DNA of 64,000 bases from Ceratopteris richardii (taxonomy: Eukaryota > Streptophyta > Polypodiopsida > Polypodiales > Pteridaceae), in NCBI GenBank assembly GCA_020310875.1, contig CM035408.1:145973407-146037406 (forward strand), in the 5' to 3' direction. Position numbers and translations under genes: made by a program. Position 1 is the stretch's first letter. Each line of letters starts with the position of its first letter. The notes beneath the pieces are model-generated. The model ran no database searches. It was given only the letters and a program-made list of their open reading frames with translations, and was not told where the DNA came from. Positions 1 through 10,769 of this stretch are shown here, one piece after another.

Positions 1-1390
1 GTTGTAAATGAGTGAAAAACTTAGTAGCTAATTTCGAAAATTTCTTTATCAAAAACCCATGACAACAAGAGTATCATTTTGCTATTCCAATAACACGACG
101 ATGAATGACAAATCACTCCTCTTTGCACTTTCTAATAGTAAATTTGTTTCATAGAAGAACACAAATAGTAAATGCTCTCGATTGATGCGTGTAGACTAAT
201 GCGTAGAACATGAAACGAAATACTATTAATAGACTCGAAACAAGTTTAGTTCAGGTACATGAACATTACGAATTCTCATGTTCATTCGATACAAAACATA
301 TTTAATTGATTTCTTAGACGTTCACCGGTTTTGTTTGTCAAAATACTTTCAATCACTTCTCAGGTTTTTAAGAACATGAACATGCAAATGTTTCTCTAAA
401 GATGAAAAGGTAATCTCTTTTGGCACAACTCTCTTTTAGAGTTAGGGCAAAACGTATTCAAGCATAATTGCATTACCCAAAACATATGACAAACCAAAGT
501 TTTAGCCATAGTGCCATATGAACTGAGAATTCATAGATTGACTTCTTTGTGCTTGAGCAAGTACAAAACTGGACATATTCAAACGATTCAACCAAATGGA
601 ATGAAAGAAAATTATTAGCATGTCACAAAACATTCGGCTGAATATGTTGAAACATAGTAAAGCATGTACGTTATCTGAAGCATTATACAATCTCAATACA
701 TTTCATGCTTGGAGTATAGGAGACATAGATACCATACAGACAAACAGCTGCAGAGGTTGATCCTGGTGAATAAATTACAAGGATAAAACAATCCTATCAT
801 GCTCGAGGTACAGATATATTCAATAATATGGCACATAGCTTGATACCAACATACTAGCTCCTGAAGCCTACAATAAATCATCGTTTATATACAGAGCCCA
901 GACATCTTTAGGTTCAGTTATAGTGCGCAGTGAGAAATTGTCATCGCTAGTGCATCCCAATATCTACCTGTAGTGTGGCAAGCTATTCAGATTTGGCGGC
1001 AGGACATACACTCCCAAACTTCGAAAACCTCCAGCTCCGGGCACATTCTGCCCTCATCAAAAACCTGAAATTTGTCAGGTGATCGAGCTTGAGATATTAG
1101 CACTAAACATTTAGTTTATAGAACAAGGATTTGATCGTCAAAATGCTTGCGAATCCTCCTTCAACACTTTATTTTCAGTTCGCCTTCATGGTCAAGCAAT
1201 AAGGCCTTTCAGTCTCTCTGTTATGCTTCGCAGTACCAGGGATTAGCTTCATCTACCATCACTAGCAATGTTCTGCCATAGTGATGGTAATCCATCGAGA
1301 GGTATCAACCATCTTACACTAGCACTCCAAAGCTTGGGTCATATAGCTGCAATTCCCAGAGCAAATCTCCAAATCTGGCGCTCATTAACA
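1..1390. other. No gene recognised
   Basis: AT-rich sequence. The only open frames are short and have no recognisable motif. A possible splice acceptor (ttaacag) lies at its right edge just before the CSI1-like frame, so upstream exons of that gene could exist, but I could not identify any. Confidence 0.5.
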
Positions 1391-1397
1391 GAAGTAT

Positions 1398-1778
1398 ATG
1401 CATGATGCCTTTGCCAAATGTGGAGCTATAGATGCACTCATGGAGCTTCTGAGGTGTCACCGTTGCGAAGAAGCAACTGCCCAAGTTCTAGAAACTCTTC
1501 TTGTTCTAGAGATACAGAATAGAGGAACCCAAATCTTGTCAGCGCTTGCATTAAGGGACCTTTCCCAACGACATGAAGATGTCAAAATTGCTGCACTGAG
1601 AGCCTTGCAGAATCTTTTAGCAAATGGTAGAGCAAATAGGCAAGCCTTGTCTGGAGCTGGAGCGATCGACCTTGTCTGTGGTTTACTATGTTCAAGCGAC
1701 AGAAACACAGCAGCACAAGCAACAATATTAGCGAAATTTCTTTGCTGTGTAAAATCAGTCGAGGAGAATGCCTCTTAA
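1398..1778 (+). pseudogene. CSI1-like ARM-repeat fragment (cellulose synthase interactive protein family)
   Basis: The 126-residue frame reads as armadillo-type helices. Stretches such as GAIDALMELLRCHRCEEA, LSALALRDLSQ, ALRALQNLLANGRANRQAL and AAQATILAKFL match, from memory, consecutive blocks of the plant CELLULOSE SYNTHASE INTERACTIVE 1 (CSI1/POM2) ARM array. CSI1 links cellulose synthase complexes to cortical microtubules. The full protein is about 2,000 residues with a C-terminal C2 domain, so this is a small internal piece. Segments that separate these blocks in CSI1 (after the LLE and DLSQ motifs) are missing, which suggests internal deletions. The frame opens just after an in-frame TAA at 1386 and a possible acceptor (cattaacag), and ends at a stop after SVEENAS. 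It could be an exon of a degenerate paralogue. A short functional ARM protein is less likely. Confidence 0.6.
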
Positions 1779-4700
1779 TTTTTCGAGCTGGTGTGTGTTT
1801 GCAAAAGCGATGAAGGAAAGCCAAAAAAAACAAAGCTGAGCCTCTTTCCTTCTTCTTTCACCCATAAGCTTTTTTCGCTCTGTTCCCAAAGCTCTAAGTT
1901 CTTTCAGAATCCTCCTGCAGAAGAGGAAAAACAAAAGAATAGAATCACAATGGTTTCCTTCTGCGTACATGTCTTGCTCTTCTCCACGCGGCTCTTCCTA
2001 TCTTTGGCAGCCCAAATTCCCTCCTCTTTTTTTCGAATGGAGTTGACATTATTTTCTTTTCTTTTTCATGCTAAAATGCCCCTTCGAAGATTATACAAAA
2101 CTCAATATGGAATACATTCAAAAGATTCAATCCAAAGTATTCTAACAAGATTGTCCAATTGCTCTCACACAATGTAATCGTTGTAATTAAATGATCGAAA
2201 GAATCTATTTTATATGTGAGCTATTGCTCTTGTCGGATTAGTAGCACATCTCTTGCCTTTGTATCTTCGATGGTATGTCGTTGGGGTTCGTGGAAAGGAG
2301 GATTCACTCATGTGGTCGGGTTCTTGCGCGCTTAGGGTGCACACAGAGTGCCAAGAAAGTGACCTTGGTGGATCAGGTCAAGTGTCTAAAAGTACGGCAC
2401 ACGCAGGGTCCTTGGAGCAATCTCAGGTGAAGTGAGAACTTAAAGAGATGAGTAGTAACTCACAAAATATTTCTTATTATCCGGATTATTATGTATTTAA
2501 CCATTCAAATGCCAGTAATGTGGCACACTCAGGGTCGTTCTCATGAACCCAAGTGAGTCCAGTTCGATAAAAGCCACTATCTCATCAAAGATGGAACCCA
2601 AAGAGATTTGCTCATATATAAAAAAAACGCATACAAGATCTTCAAAACATCCGGCATAACACATCAAAAGTATACGCAAAAATTATCATTCCATTTAGAA
2701 GTAATGATATTTCGTCTACAAAGATATTCGTCTACAAAGATAAGTGTATGCCAATTTCTCGAGTGTGTCAAGATCCTCTATTCTAAGTCTTTAGAAACTA
2801 CGCAACTTTGGAGCCATCTCTACATATGATGTGACACGTAGTCCATTTGTAATGAAGGTTAGTGAATGTCACACTACTGTGAAAACAAGTTGAATTGAAG
2901 CGCAGCAATGACTTTTGTTTCAGCAAGTTTGTTTTCTTCGTTTCAATGATTAATGACCAAAGTATATGCAAATACATGTCAAAAGAGTTAGTATGAACAT
3001 TTTTTATTCGAAGAAATATTAAATAAAGTAGCACTTAAAACGAGGCTTGTTGAAATGTATCGTTGATCTCATTGAGGATCTCAGTAAAAGAGATCGCGAC
3101 CTTCAGATCCGGGTAACAAAAGCATATATTAATATTCTTTGTACGATTCAAAAACGTTTTCATCGTTAAATTACTTGATATCCAAACGGACTTAAGTATG
3201 TTCACATTCACCCATATGTATGTTCTTCTTCAGCACATTGTTTATGTTTTAAACACTAAGGTTCTTGACCTTTATTGATAAACATTCGGTTAAGCACCAA
3301 TTGAGTCCGATGTTCGCAGTTTGATAACAACATAAGATGTCTTACTGTCTACGGATATTACTCGTCTTATGAAAAGCAATTCAGACACAGCCCACATATA
3401 AAGCACAGAGTATAGATTTTGAGGTCCGAATCTCTTCCCAGCAATACACAATTATTCGCTATGGAACTCCAATTCATGCAGTTGTTTTCGTAGAAATGCA
3501 ATAGCCAGAACTCTGAAAATTAAACTACAGATTTTACAGCCATAAGAGGTGCAAGCACATAATAAAGCTTTCTTGAGTTCTAAGTCGAATGTTGTTCATC
3601 AAAACATCGACAGAAAAAAAAAATCTTTGATTGGATCTATAAGATCACTTTCATCATAATTTCCCTAGTGATTCGACGAAGACAGAAACTGAGACCCGAT
3701 TATGCACAATAAGATTCAAGGCTGCTTAAGCGAGATGTCATGAGATGAACAACACATCAGTGTATAATAATTTTGACGTTTTGTTCTGCGTGGGAACAAA
3801 AGAGATAGATGTACGAATGCCTTCTCAAGATTCATAACAAATAACTCTACACATAAATGGAATATAAGCCATGTCAAACTTTAGCAAAATAATGGTTCTG
3901 TATAGTGGCGTACCAGATTTGTCTTCGCAACCTTTCACTTCTATATATGCAGAGACTATGGTAGTCTGATTATCAGTATGTCTTTACACTTTAAGCACGT
4001 CATCATCTGGAGTATCAGACATCCTCATCACGTTATTCTCTAGCTCATGATCTCTTGGGAGAAAACTGCTTCTCTACTCAGAGATTTCAGCGCCCAGATC
4101 AGATCAGAGACATGCCTCCTGCATGGAGAGAGGAGAGATGGACTTTGGACAGTCGAGAGATAATCCGCACATAGTTCTTTGGGTTTCATGCAATCATCAG
4201 AATCGATGTTCCCCTCCGTCTGCTGTCCTCCTCTGTCCTGCACGTAGATGTCTGCCTTGCCTTTTCTTCAGAACACCGGCCCCCCCTTTCTGATCCGTAG
4301 TACTTGCCTAAACAAAAAACCTCAGAGAGCCCCCTTGTCTTCATCGATGTGCCTCCCCTCAGAATCTTGACTTTTTTTTCCTCTTGATCCCTTCTTGCAG
4401 TTGATATCCCCCTTTTTTCCTTGTTACAATGATCCGGGTCCAGAAACAAAGCTGAGCCTCCTATGTATAGGAGATACCTCTCCCCTTCCTTCGTAGTCTC
4501 TAGAGAGTCGAAGGCAACGCCACAGAACCGCCCTCTCCACTCCATTCCCACGCAAATACACGTGGTGCCCATACATAAAAAGATTTCTTTTGGTTTTATA
4601 TTACTTATTTTTATATTTTACTTCTTTTGCTTATAAAGTAAGGGTTCAGACTAAAGGGTTCACATGTGCTCACACACAATTATGGATGCACACACACATA

Positions 4701-4984
4701 AATGTCCACAGAAATACAAATACATACATGTTTAGATGCATGTGCACATTCACATAGAAGAAGTGCCGAAACATATTCACATTTTTAATAAACGAATCCA
4801 ATACAACCAATCATACCTCGTCTCATTATAATAAAACATACAGTTAAAGATAGATATCATCGGAGTTTCCCTTCGAAGACCTCCTTCTGTTTAAATTGGA
4901 TATTACCTTTACATTTACCTTCAACGAAGCTGTAAAACAATGTTTCCTACTTTACTATCAATGGTTGAATTCGAATCTTGACCA
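1779..4984. other. Intergenic; no gene recognised
   Basis: About 3.2 kb with only short frames lacking motifs. A small tandem duplication (tcgtctacaaagatat twice) sits at about 2710-2745. The stretch 4040-4560 is more GC-rich and has a 128-codon minus frame, but its composition is low-complexity and no family is recognisable. Confidence 0.4.
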
Positions 4985-4999
4985 CAATGTGCTTGGTAT

Positions 5000-6060
5000 G
5001 AGAAGATACATGCCTGTCTGATTGCACATGGTTTGGAGAACAGTCCAACTGAAAGCACCTTATATGTTAAGCATGTTAATGATGTGCTTCTGATCATTGT
5101 TGTCTATGTTGATGACATGCTGCTCACTAGTCCTATTGAGAAGCATATTGCTGATTTTAAGGTTGATTTGCATGCCTCATTTGAGATGTCTGATTTGGGG
5201 CATTTGCATGATTATTTGGGCATTCAGTTTATGCACGTTGATGGTGGAATGGTTTTGTGTCAAACAAAATATATTGACACATCATTGTAGTATTTTGGCC
5301 TTGAAGAGTGTAAAACTATTGCCACTCCTACGAAAACACGTTTACGACTGAGTCTTCATGATGCTCGAGATGCATTTGATGTTGTTCTCTATCACGAGGC
5401 TGTTGGATGCTTGATTTACTTATGCATTACTTGGCTAGATATTCAGTTTGCTATCTCGTAGATGAGCAAGTTTATGCATTGCCCAGGAGTCAAGCATTTG
5501 TAGGCAATTAAGTGCATCTACTGCTACTTGAGTGGTACCCAACTACTTGGTTTGTTTTATCCCAAGGGGGGATCACTACCGCAACATTTGCATGCTTTTT
5601 CTAACTGTGATTGGGTTGGTTTATGACACTACTATGTCCACTAGTGGCTTTTGCTTCATGCTTGGCAGCTCATGTATATCTTGGTTGAGCAAGAAGCAGC
5701 TTACTATGGCCACTGCCAGTTGTGAGGCTGCGTATAGGGAAGCTTTCACAGCGACTGTTGAGTGTGTGTGGTTCAGACGCCTTATGGCTGATTTGGGTGT
5801 TGGTCAGTCTTCTACCACCACCATCCTCACTGACAGTCAGAGCGCATTGGCAGTTGTGAGGAACCCTGTGTTCCATGCTCGCACTAAGCACATTGAGGTG
5901 CATTATCATTATGTCATGGAGAGGTTCTCTACTGGGGAGATCAGTTTGGCATATGGGCCGATGCACTAGAACATTGCCGACCTTTTCATTAAGGCTCTGC
6001 CTACGGAGAAGTTTGAAGCTTTTCGCAAAGGTTTGGGCTTACTTCCTTTTGTGGAGTGAT
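5000..6060 (+). pseudogene. Copia RT-RNase H remnant
   Basis: Reverse transcriptase C-terminal part with YVDDML (about 5107-5124), followed by the Ty1/copia RNase H block: GFCFMLGSSCISWLSKKQ, the TDSQSALAV segment and the ADLF.KAL ending. The reading continues across several stops and at least one frame change, and ends at about 6060. In an intact element this is the C-terminal third of the Gag-Pol polyprotein, which copies RNA into DNA in the particle. Confidence 0.8.
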
Positions 6061-6133
6061 TTCCACGTAGCTTGGCACTTCCTTATACATGAGTGCCAAC
6101 TACTCGTTCACTGCATCACTCCCACGGGGAATT

Positions 6134-6366
6134 TGTTGATATATTTAGGTAGTGATGTGTGTGAGCACTCTAGGACTGTGGAGGCACTTTTTTCCCTCTT
6201 TAAGAGGTTTTTTTTCCCCTTGGCTTGTATATATGCCTATTTCCCTAATGGGCTACACATGTTTGTACATTCTAGTGGTAATTCATTGAGTATTGTGTGT
6301 TGTGCTCCAAGCTTCTTCTTCTTCCTTGTGTTGTTCGCGTGTTTCCGCAGACGTCTAACTCCAATA
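6134..6366 (+). repeat. Copia copy D 3' LTR
   Basis: Starts TGTTGATATATTTAGG after a purine-rich tract (cggggaattt) and ends GTCTAACTCCAATA, the counterpart of the TGTTGGAGTT...TATATCAACA LTRs seen in reverse orientation in copies A and B. A TATA-like tract (gtatatatgcc) lies at about 6228. The expected terminal CA reads TA. Confidence 0.8.
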
Positions 6367-6462
6367 ATATCTTCCTACAAAGTAAAATGGACGTTTAACT
6401 TTAAATTGAGAAGCTACACCATCTGACCATACCCAATGTTGGCTTAATTCAAGGTTTAGCTC

Positions 6463-7317
6463 TCACAACCATTGCCAATGTAATTGGAAACAATGTTGCA
6501 CAAAAAGGGTGTCATGCTTGTTGTTATCGGATATGAATAATTGGAGTACCTTTTGAGGAATACCCTCCAAACAAAAATATGTGATATGCACAAAAATAGT
6601 TACTTGTATAGACCACAAATGCATAGATTGTATTTCATTTTGTTTGCGGAATGTATAGCTTTCTGCAAAATCAGCCACTGAAACCACAACATCATCTGGG
6701 AATTCAGAGACACACATCTTAAACTGGTTCACTTGCCATAAATAAATGAAATTGTGCTTGATAAATTTCTTTAGAGTTTTCTCAAATAATCATGTTACAA
6801 CTTTAGGAATCATCTCCCTCTTTATCAATTCTTTCCTTTTATGAACTTTTTCTTCATACATTGACTCGACATCTTCAAAGATCTTTATAGGAATATGATA
6901 TTCCTCAATGCTAGTCTCTCTCGGACACCACTTAAAATGCCTTACTCCCCAATCAGAGCACTCACCCATCACACATTTGTACTGGTGGAATGTGGTATCA
7001 ATTTGACATGGACATAGAATAGTCTCTATAATGTTGCTAATCGATTGAAATGTAGTTGCTGAAGCATTGCACCTTGATGTCTTCCCTACTTGACAAATAG
7101 AACAATCACATTTACAAAGACAACTATGCACAACCGAGCTTGGTTGACATAGGAGATTGATTGCATCCTTAAGGTATGACATGTGAATGTGATAAATGCA
7201 GCAACATGTGAATTTGTCTTTCAATCTCTCAACAAAATATGGCTTCAATGATTCGAACTTTTGAAGCTGGATATTTACCATTGGATGCAATTGTTTAAAG
7301 CATATAAATAGCTCCAT
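6463..7317 (-). pseudogene. Fragment of an uncharacterised multi-copy plant gene family, one internal stop
   Basis: Two frames (7317-6790 and 6732-6463) are in the same phase, separated only by an in-frame TGA at 6790-6792 and 19 further codons, so they are one reading of about 284 codons. The first half is rich in cysteines (KFTCCCIYHIHMSYLKDAIN, then paired cysteines such as CKCDCSIC). The second has VVVSVADFAESYTFRKQNEI, VTIFVHITYF and DNNKHDTLFVQHCFQLHW. From memory these match a large uncharacterised protein family common in mosses and Klebsormidium, with a possible transposase-like downstream part that this copy lacks. The TGA could derive from CGA. A TAG and a possible acceptor precede the first ATG. 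Function is unknown. Confidence 0.5.
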
Positions 7318-7319
7318 CT

Positions 7320-9300
7320 ACATTATACAAATAAGTGATTATTAGTAGTAATTAATTAGCTAGTTATCAGTTTGCTATTACTAAGTACTTGGTGGTTAGT
7401 TGTTACAAGGTGTTAGATTGTTACTAGTTGATTCTCAATAATTAGCAATCAACAATTAGCTTGTTAGTAATTAACTATTATTAAGTAGCTCATTCTTGGT
7501 TAGTTGTTTGTAATTAGCTATTACTAAGTAGCTGATTCTTAGTTAGTTCTTAGTAATTAGCTATTATAGAGAACAAATAGCCTGTTAGCAATTAGCTATT
7601 ACTAAGTAACTGGTTCTTGGTTAGCTATTTGTAATAAGCTATTACTAATTGTTACTAATTAGATATTACTAAGTAGCTGGTTCTTGGTTAGTTGTTTGTA
7701 ATTAGCTATTACTAATTAGCTTGTTATTAATTAGCTTGTTACTAATTAGCTTGTTACTAATTAGCTTGTTACTAATTAGCTTGATAATAATTAGCTATTA
7801 CTATTAGCTTGTTACTAATGAGTTATTACTAATTAACTTGTTGTTAATTATCTTGTTATTAATTAGCTTGTTCCTCATTAGCTTGTTACTAATTATTTAT
7901 TACTAATTAACTTATTAGTAATTAGCTATTTCTAAGTAGCTTGTTCTTGGTTAGTTGTTTGTAATTAGCTATTACTAATTAGCTTATTACTAATTAGCTA
8001 TTACTAATTAGCTTGTTACTAATTAGCTTATTACTAACTAGTTTGTTACTCACTAGCTTGTTACTAATTAGCTATTACTAATGAGCTTGTTACTAATTAG
8101 CTTGTGTTACTAACTAATTTGTTACTCATTAGCTTGTTGGTAATTATCTATTACTAATTATCTTGTTAGTAATTAGCTATTACTAAGTAGCTGGTTCTTG
8201 GTTCGTTGTTTGTAATTAGCTATTACTTATTAGATTGTTACTAATTAGCTTGTTACTCATTATCTTGTTACTAATTAGCTTCTTAGTAATTAGCTATTAC
8301 TAAGTAGTTGGTTCTCGGTTAGCTATTTGGAATTAGCTATTACTAAGTAGCTTGTTACTAATAAGCTTCTTAGTAATTAGCTATTACTAAGTAAATGGTT
8401 ATTGGTTAGTTGTTTGTAATAAGCTATTACTAATTAGCTTGTTACTAATTAGCTATTATTAAGTAGATGGTTCTTGGTTAGCTGTTTGTAATTAGCCATT
8501 GCTAATTAGTTTGTTACTAATTAGCTATTACTAAGTAGCTTGTTACTAATTAGCTATTACTAAGTAGTTGGTTCTTGGATAGTTGTTTGTAATTAGCTCT
8601 TAGCAATTAGCTTGCTATTAGTAACATATTACTAAGTAGTTGGTTCTTAGTTAGTTCTCAGTAATTAGCTACTACTATTTAGCTTGTTAACAGTTCGTTA
8701 TTATTAAGTAACTAGTCGTTGTTTAATTTTTGTAATTAATTATTACTAATAATCTATTACTAATTATCTTGTTACCAATTAGCTATTACTAAGTAGCTAG
8801 TTCTTAGTTAGTCATTAGTAATTATCTATTACTAATTAGCTTGTTAGTAATTAAATATTACTAAGCATCTAGTTCTTGGTTAGCTATTTGTAATTAGCTT
8901 TTACTAATTAGCTTGTTACTAGTTACCTATTACTAAGTAGTTGGTTCTTAGTTGTTAGTAATTAGCTATTACTATTTAGCTTGTTAAGAGTTTGTTATTA
9001 TTAAGTAGCTACTTCTTGGTTAATTTTTAGTAATTAGTTATTACTAATTATCTTGTTACCAAGTAGCTTTTACTAAGTAGTTGGTTCTTGGATGGTTATT
9101 AGTAATTAGCTATTACTAATCAACTTGTTACTAATTGACTATTACTTAAGAGCTAGTTTCATGGTTAGTTGTTTGTAATAAGCTATTTCTAAATATCTTG
9201 TTACTAGTTGGCTATTACTATTAGCTTGTTACTAGTTAGCTATTACTATTATATTGTTACTATAAGTTACTTGTTATTGGTTCTTGTATAATTAGCTAAG
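7320..9300. repeat. 2 kb AT-rich minisatellite of TTACTAATTAGCTTG-type units
   Basis: Continuous array of degenerate units near 15 bp (ttactaattagcttg, attagctattactaa). It is interspersed with a longer recurring phrase (agtagctggttcttggttag followed by ttgtttgtaatt) that gives a higher-order periodicity of several tens of bases. No open frame survives. The array separates two decayed genes. Confidence 0.9.
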
Positions 9301-9560
9301 ATCGTGAACTGATGATTGAAAAAAGGATTACCTGATATACATCAAGAAGGTGAACAGGATGCTGTAGATATTGATTTTTTCTGCCAAGTCAGCTCTTGCT
9401 TATATCCTTCTTATTTGGTGACACCTTGCTCTTTGTTGTCCAAAACGTGATAATCAGATGCTTGAGCTCTTGTGTGATACATGTGGTACGTGTTGCCAAT
9501 CGGAGAAAGAAAAACTATCAACCATGATGTAGACCTCAACGATAGCCGAACATACCTCTC

Positions 9561-9869
9561 AACACAAGAGCTCCACAAAGACAAAGGGGGCACTACAGGG
9601 CTTTCGTAGAGATATGACACTACCAAAAGTCTATTGAACTACTCATACCACGAAGAGCTTTTGCAAGGGTAGTAAAAGAAGAACTACAAAGCTACTGTGC
9701 AGGTCTACGAATACAAGGGATAGCACTTGAAGCGCTTCAAGAGGCAGCTAAGGCCTACCTCATCTCCATGCTTGAGGACTCTAACCAGTGTGCTATCCAT
9801 GCCAAGAGAGTAACCATACAACCGAAGGACATTCATCTAGCAAGAAGAAATAGAGGAAATAACCCATGA
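9561..9869 (+). pseudogene. Histone H3 pseudogene (histone-fold part)
   Basis: One frame ending at the TGA 9867-9869 reads through the H3 core. [10 protein letters not shown] corresponds to the alphaN region, RVVKEELQ to [27 protein letters not shown] to alpha2, then [22 protein letters not shown]. Spacing between RVVKE and LQEA equals canonical H3, without the longer loop 1 typical of plant CENH3. An in-frame TGA at 9615-9617 sits where H3 has the first Arg of IRRYQKS, and the next residue is His, so both changes fit deamination of CGA and CGC codons. The N-terminal tail is not recognisable. The tail end reads RRNRGNNP rather than the usual RRIRGERA. A decayed replication-type or replacement H3 copy is most likely. 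Confidence 0.85.
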
Positions 9870-10136
9870 CATGTGTATATTGTACCCTTTGATAGGCCTA
9901 CTTTGCGATGTGATACAATGATTAATAGAAAATTTTGTTTTTACCTATATTCTTTGTGTCCTTTTTTTTCTCTCTCTCACTCTCTATATCTTTGACTCCC
10001 CACCATAAGTGTATGCAAATAAATTTTCCTTCAGTCAATTATATATGGAATGAGTTGAACTTGCTTGCATTTGCCTATTGTTCTTTTACTAGATATGTAC
10101 ATGTTGTACGTAATATTGCCCCATAGGTCATTTTCA
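9870..10136. other. Short intergenic stretch
   Basis: AT-rich, pyrimidine-rich around 9955-9990; no feature recognised. Confidence 0.4.
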
Positions 10137-10233
10137 TGCAAAAAAAGCCCCTAGCCACAGAAATGCGGGATTCAGCCTTGCAAATTTCTTGCAGGGCTAA
10201 ATCCCACGTTTCTATGGCTAAGAGTTTTTTGCA
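10137..10233. repeat. Foldback hairpin 1 (about 45-bp arms)
   Basis: The left arm runs tgcaaaaaaagcccctagcc to about 10184. The right arm is its imperfect reverse complement, ending ctaagagttttttgca. The same sequence family forms a second hairpin 180 bp to the right. Confidence 0.8.
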
Positions 10234-10414
10234 TTTTATGGCCTTGTTTAGTGCTCTATGTATAGATGAGATGTTAGGTGTGTATAATATAGAGGCTAGT
10301 CACTCCCGGTAATCTTTGGCTTGCTAAGACTTCAGTGTATAGTTGATGCCACCCATTACCAAGAGAAATTGAACAATATCATATTATCCTACACTTTGGA
10401 GCCCATATAAACAC

Positions 10415-10525
10415 TAAAAAAGGCCAAAAAAGCCCCAGCCACAAAAATGCGAGAATCAGCCCCGCAAAAGTTTTGTAGGGCTGATTCTTGCGTTTCTGTG
10501 GCTAGGGCTTTTTTGGCCTTTTTTA
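10415..10525. repeat. Foldback hairpin 2 (about 50-bp arms), related to hairpin 1
   Basis: The arms taaaaaaggccaaaaaagcc and ggcttttttggccttttttа-type sequence pair with few mismatches over about 50 bases, with a loop near 10470. Internal words (agccacaaaaatgcg, tcagcc.cgcaaa) are shared with hairpin 1, so both belong to one foldback family. A MITE-like element or a small-RNA precursor is possible. Confidence 0.8.
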
Positions 10526-10769
10526 TGCTTTTTTAAGATATCACAGACCATAGGCAGCATAGAGCAATCATAGACCATGAATAAAAAGACTTAAAATTAC
10601 ATACAATGTGTGGAGACAATGGTAGCTTCAATTCATGAAGCACATTTCATACACACGACTAGACAAAATAGGAAAAACTAAAGCTTGTATTATCCAAACA
10701 TTTACATCATTTCTCAATTGCTTTCAATTTCTCTACAACTTTCTTTCTCCTTTGGAGAGATTGAGGTAT

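Larger units (their letters stand above)
4985..6366 (+). mobile_element. 5'-truncated Ty1/copia copy (copy D): RT, RNase H and 3' LTR
   Basis: This is the only plus-strand member of the copia family whose minus-strand copies fill 13.9-30.6 kb. The sequence begins abruptly within the reverse transcriptase (WYEKIHACLIAHG) and runs through RNase H to the shared pol terminus GLLPFVE, then a purine-rich tract and an LTR. The active-site box reads YVDDML and is intact here, unlike copies A and B. Several in-frame stops (for example after KYIDTSL at about 5290 and near 5460 and 5967) show it is dead. The upstream 80% of the element is missing, so no target-site duplication can be checked. Confidence 0.85.

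Noticed and set aside
1791-2177. 128-codon plus ORF after the CSI1-like fragment
   Set aside because: Phe/Leu/Ser-rich translation of pyrimidine-rich DNA; not a continuation of the ARM protein.
4186-4572. 128-codon minus-strand ORF
   Set aside because: Arg/Glu/Ser-rich low-complexity translation in a purine-skewed stretch; no family, no promoter or splice context.
5875-6426. 183-codon ORF across the end of copia copy D and its LTR
   Set aside because: Out of frame with RNase H and continues through the LTR; a chance frame.
9639-9869. H3-like frame as a CENH3 (centromeric H3) gene
   Set aside because: Loop 1 and the alpha1-alpha2 spacing have canonical H3 length, and the frame has a stop. 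CENH3 usually has a longer loop 1.
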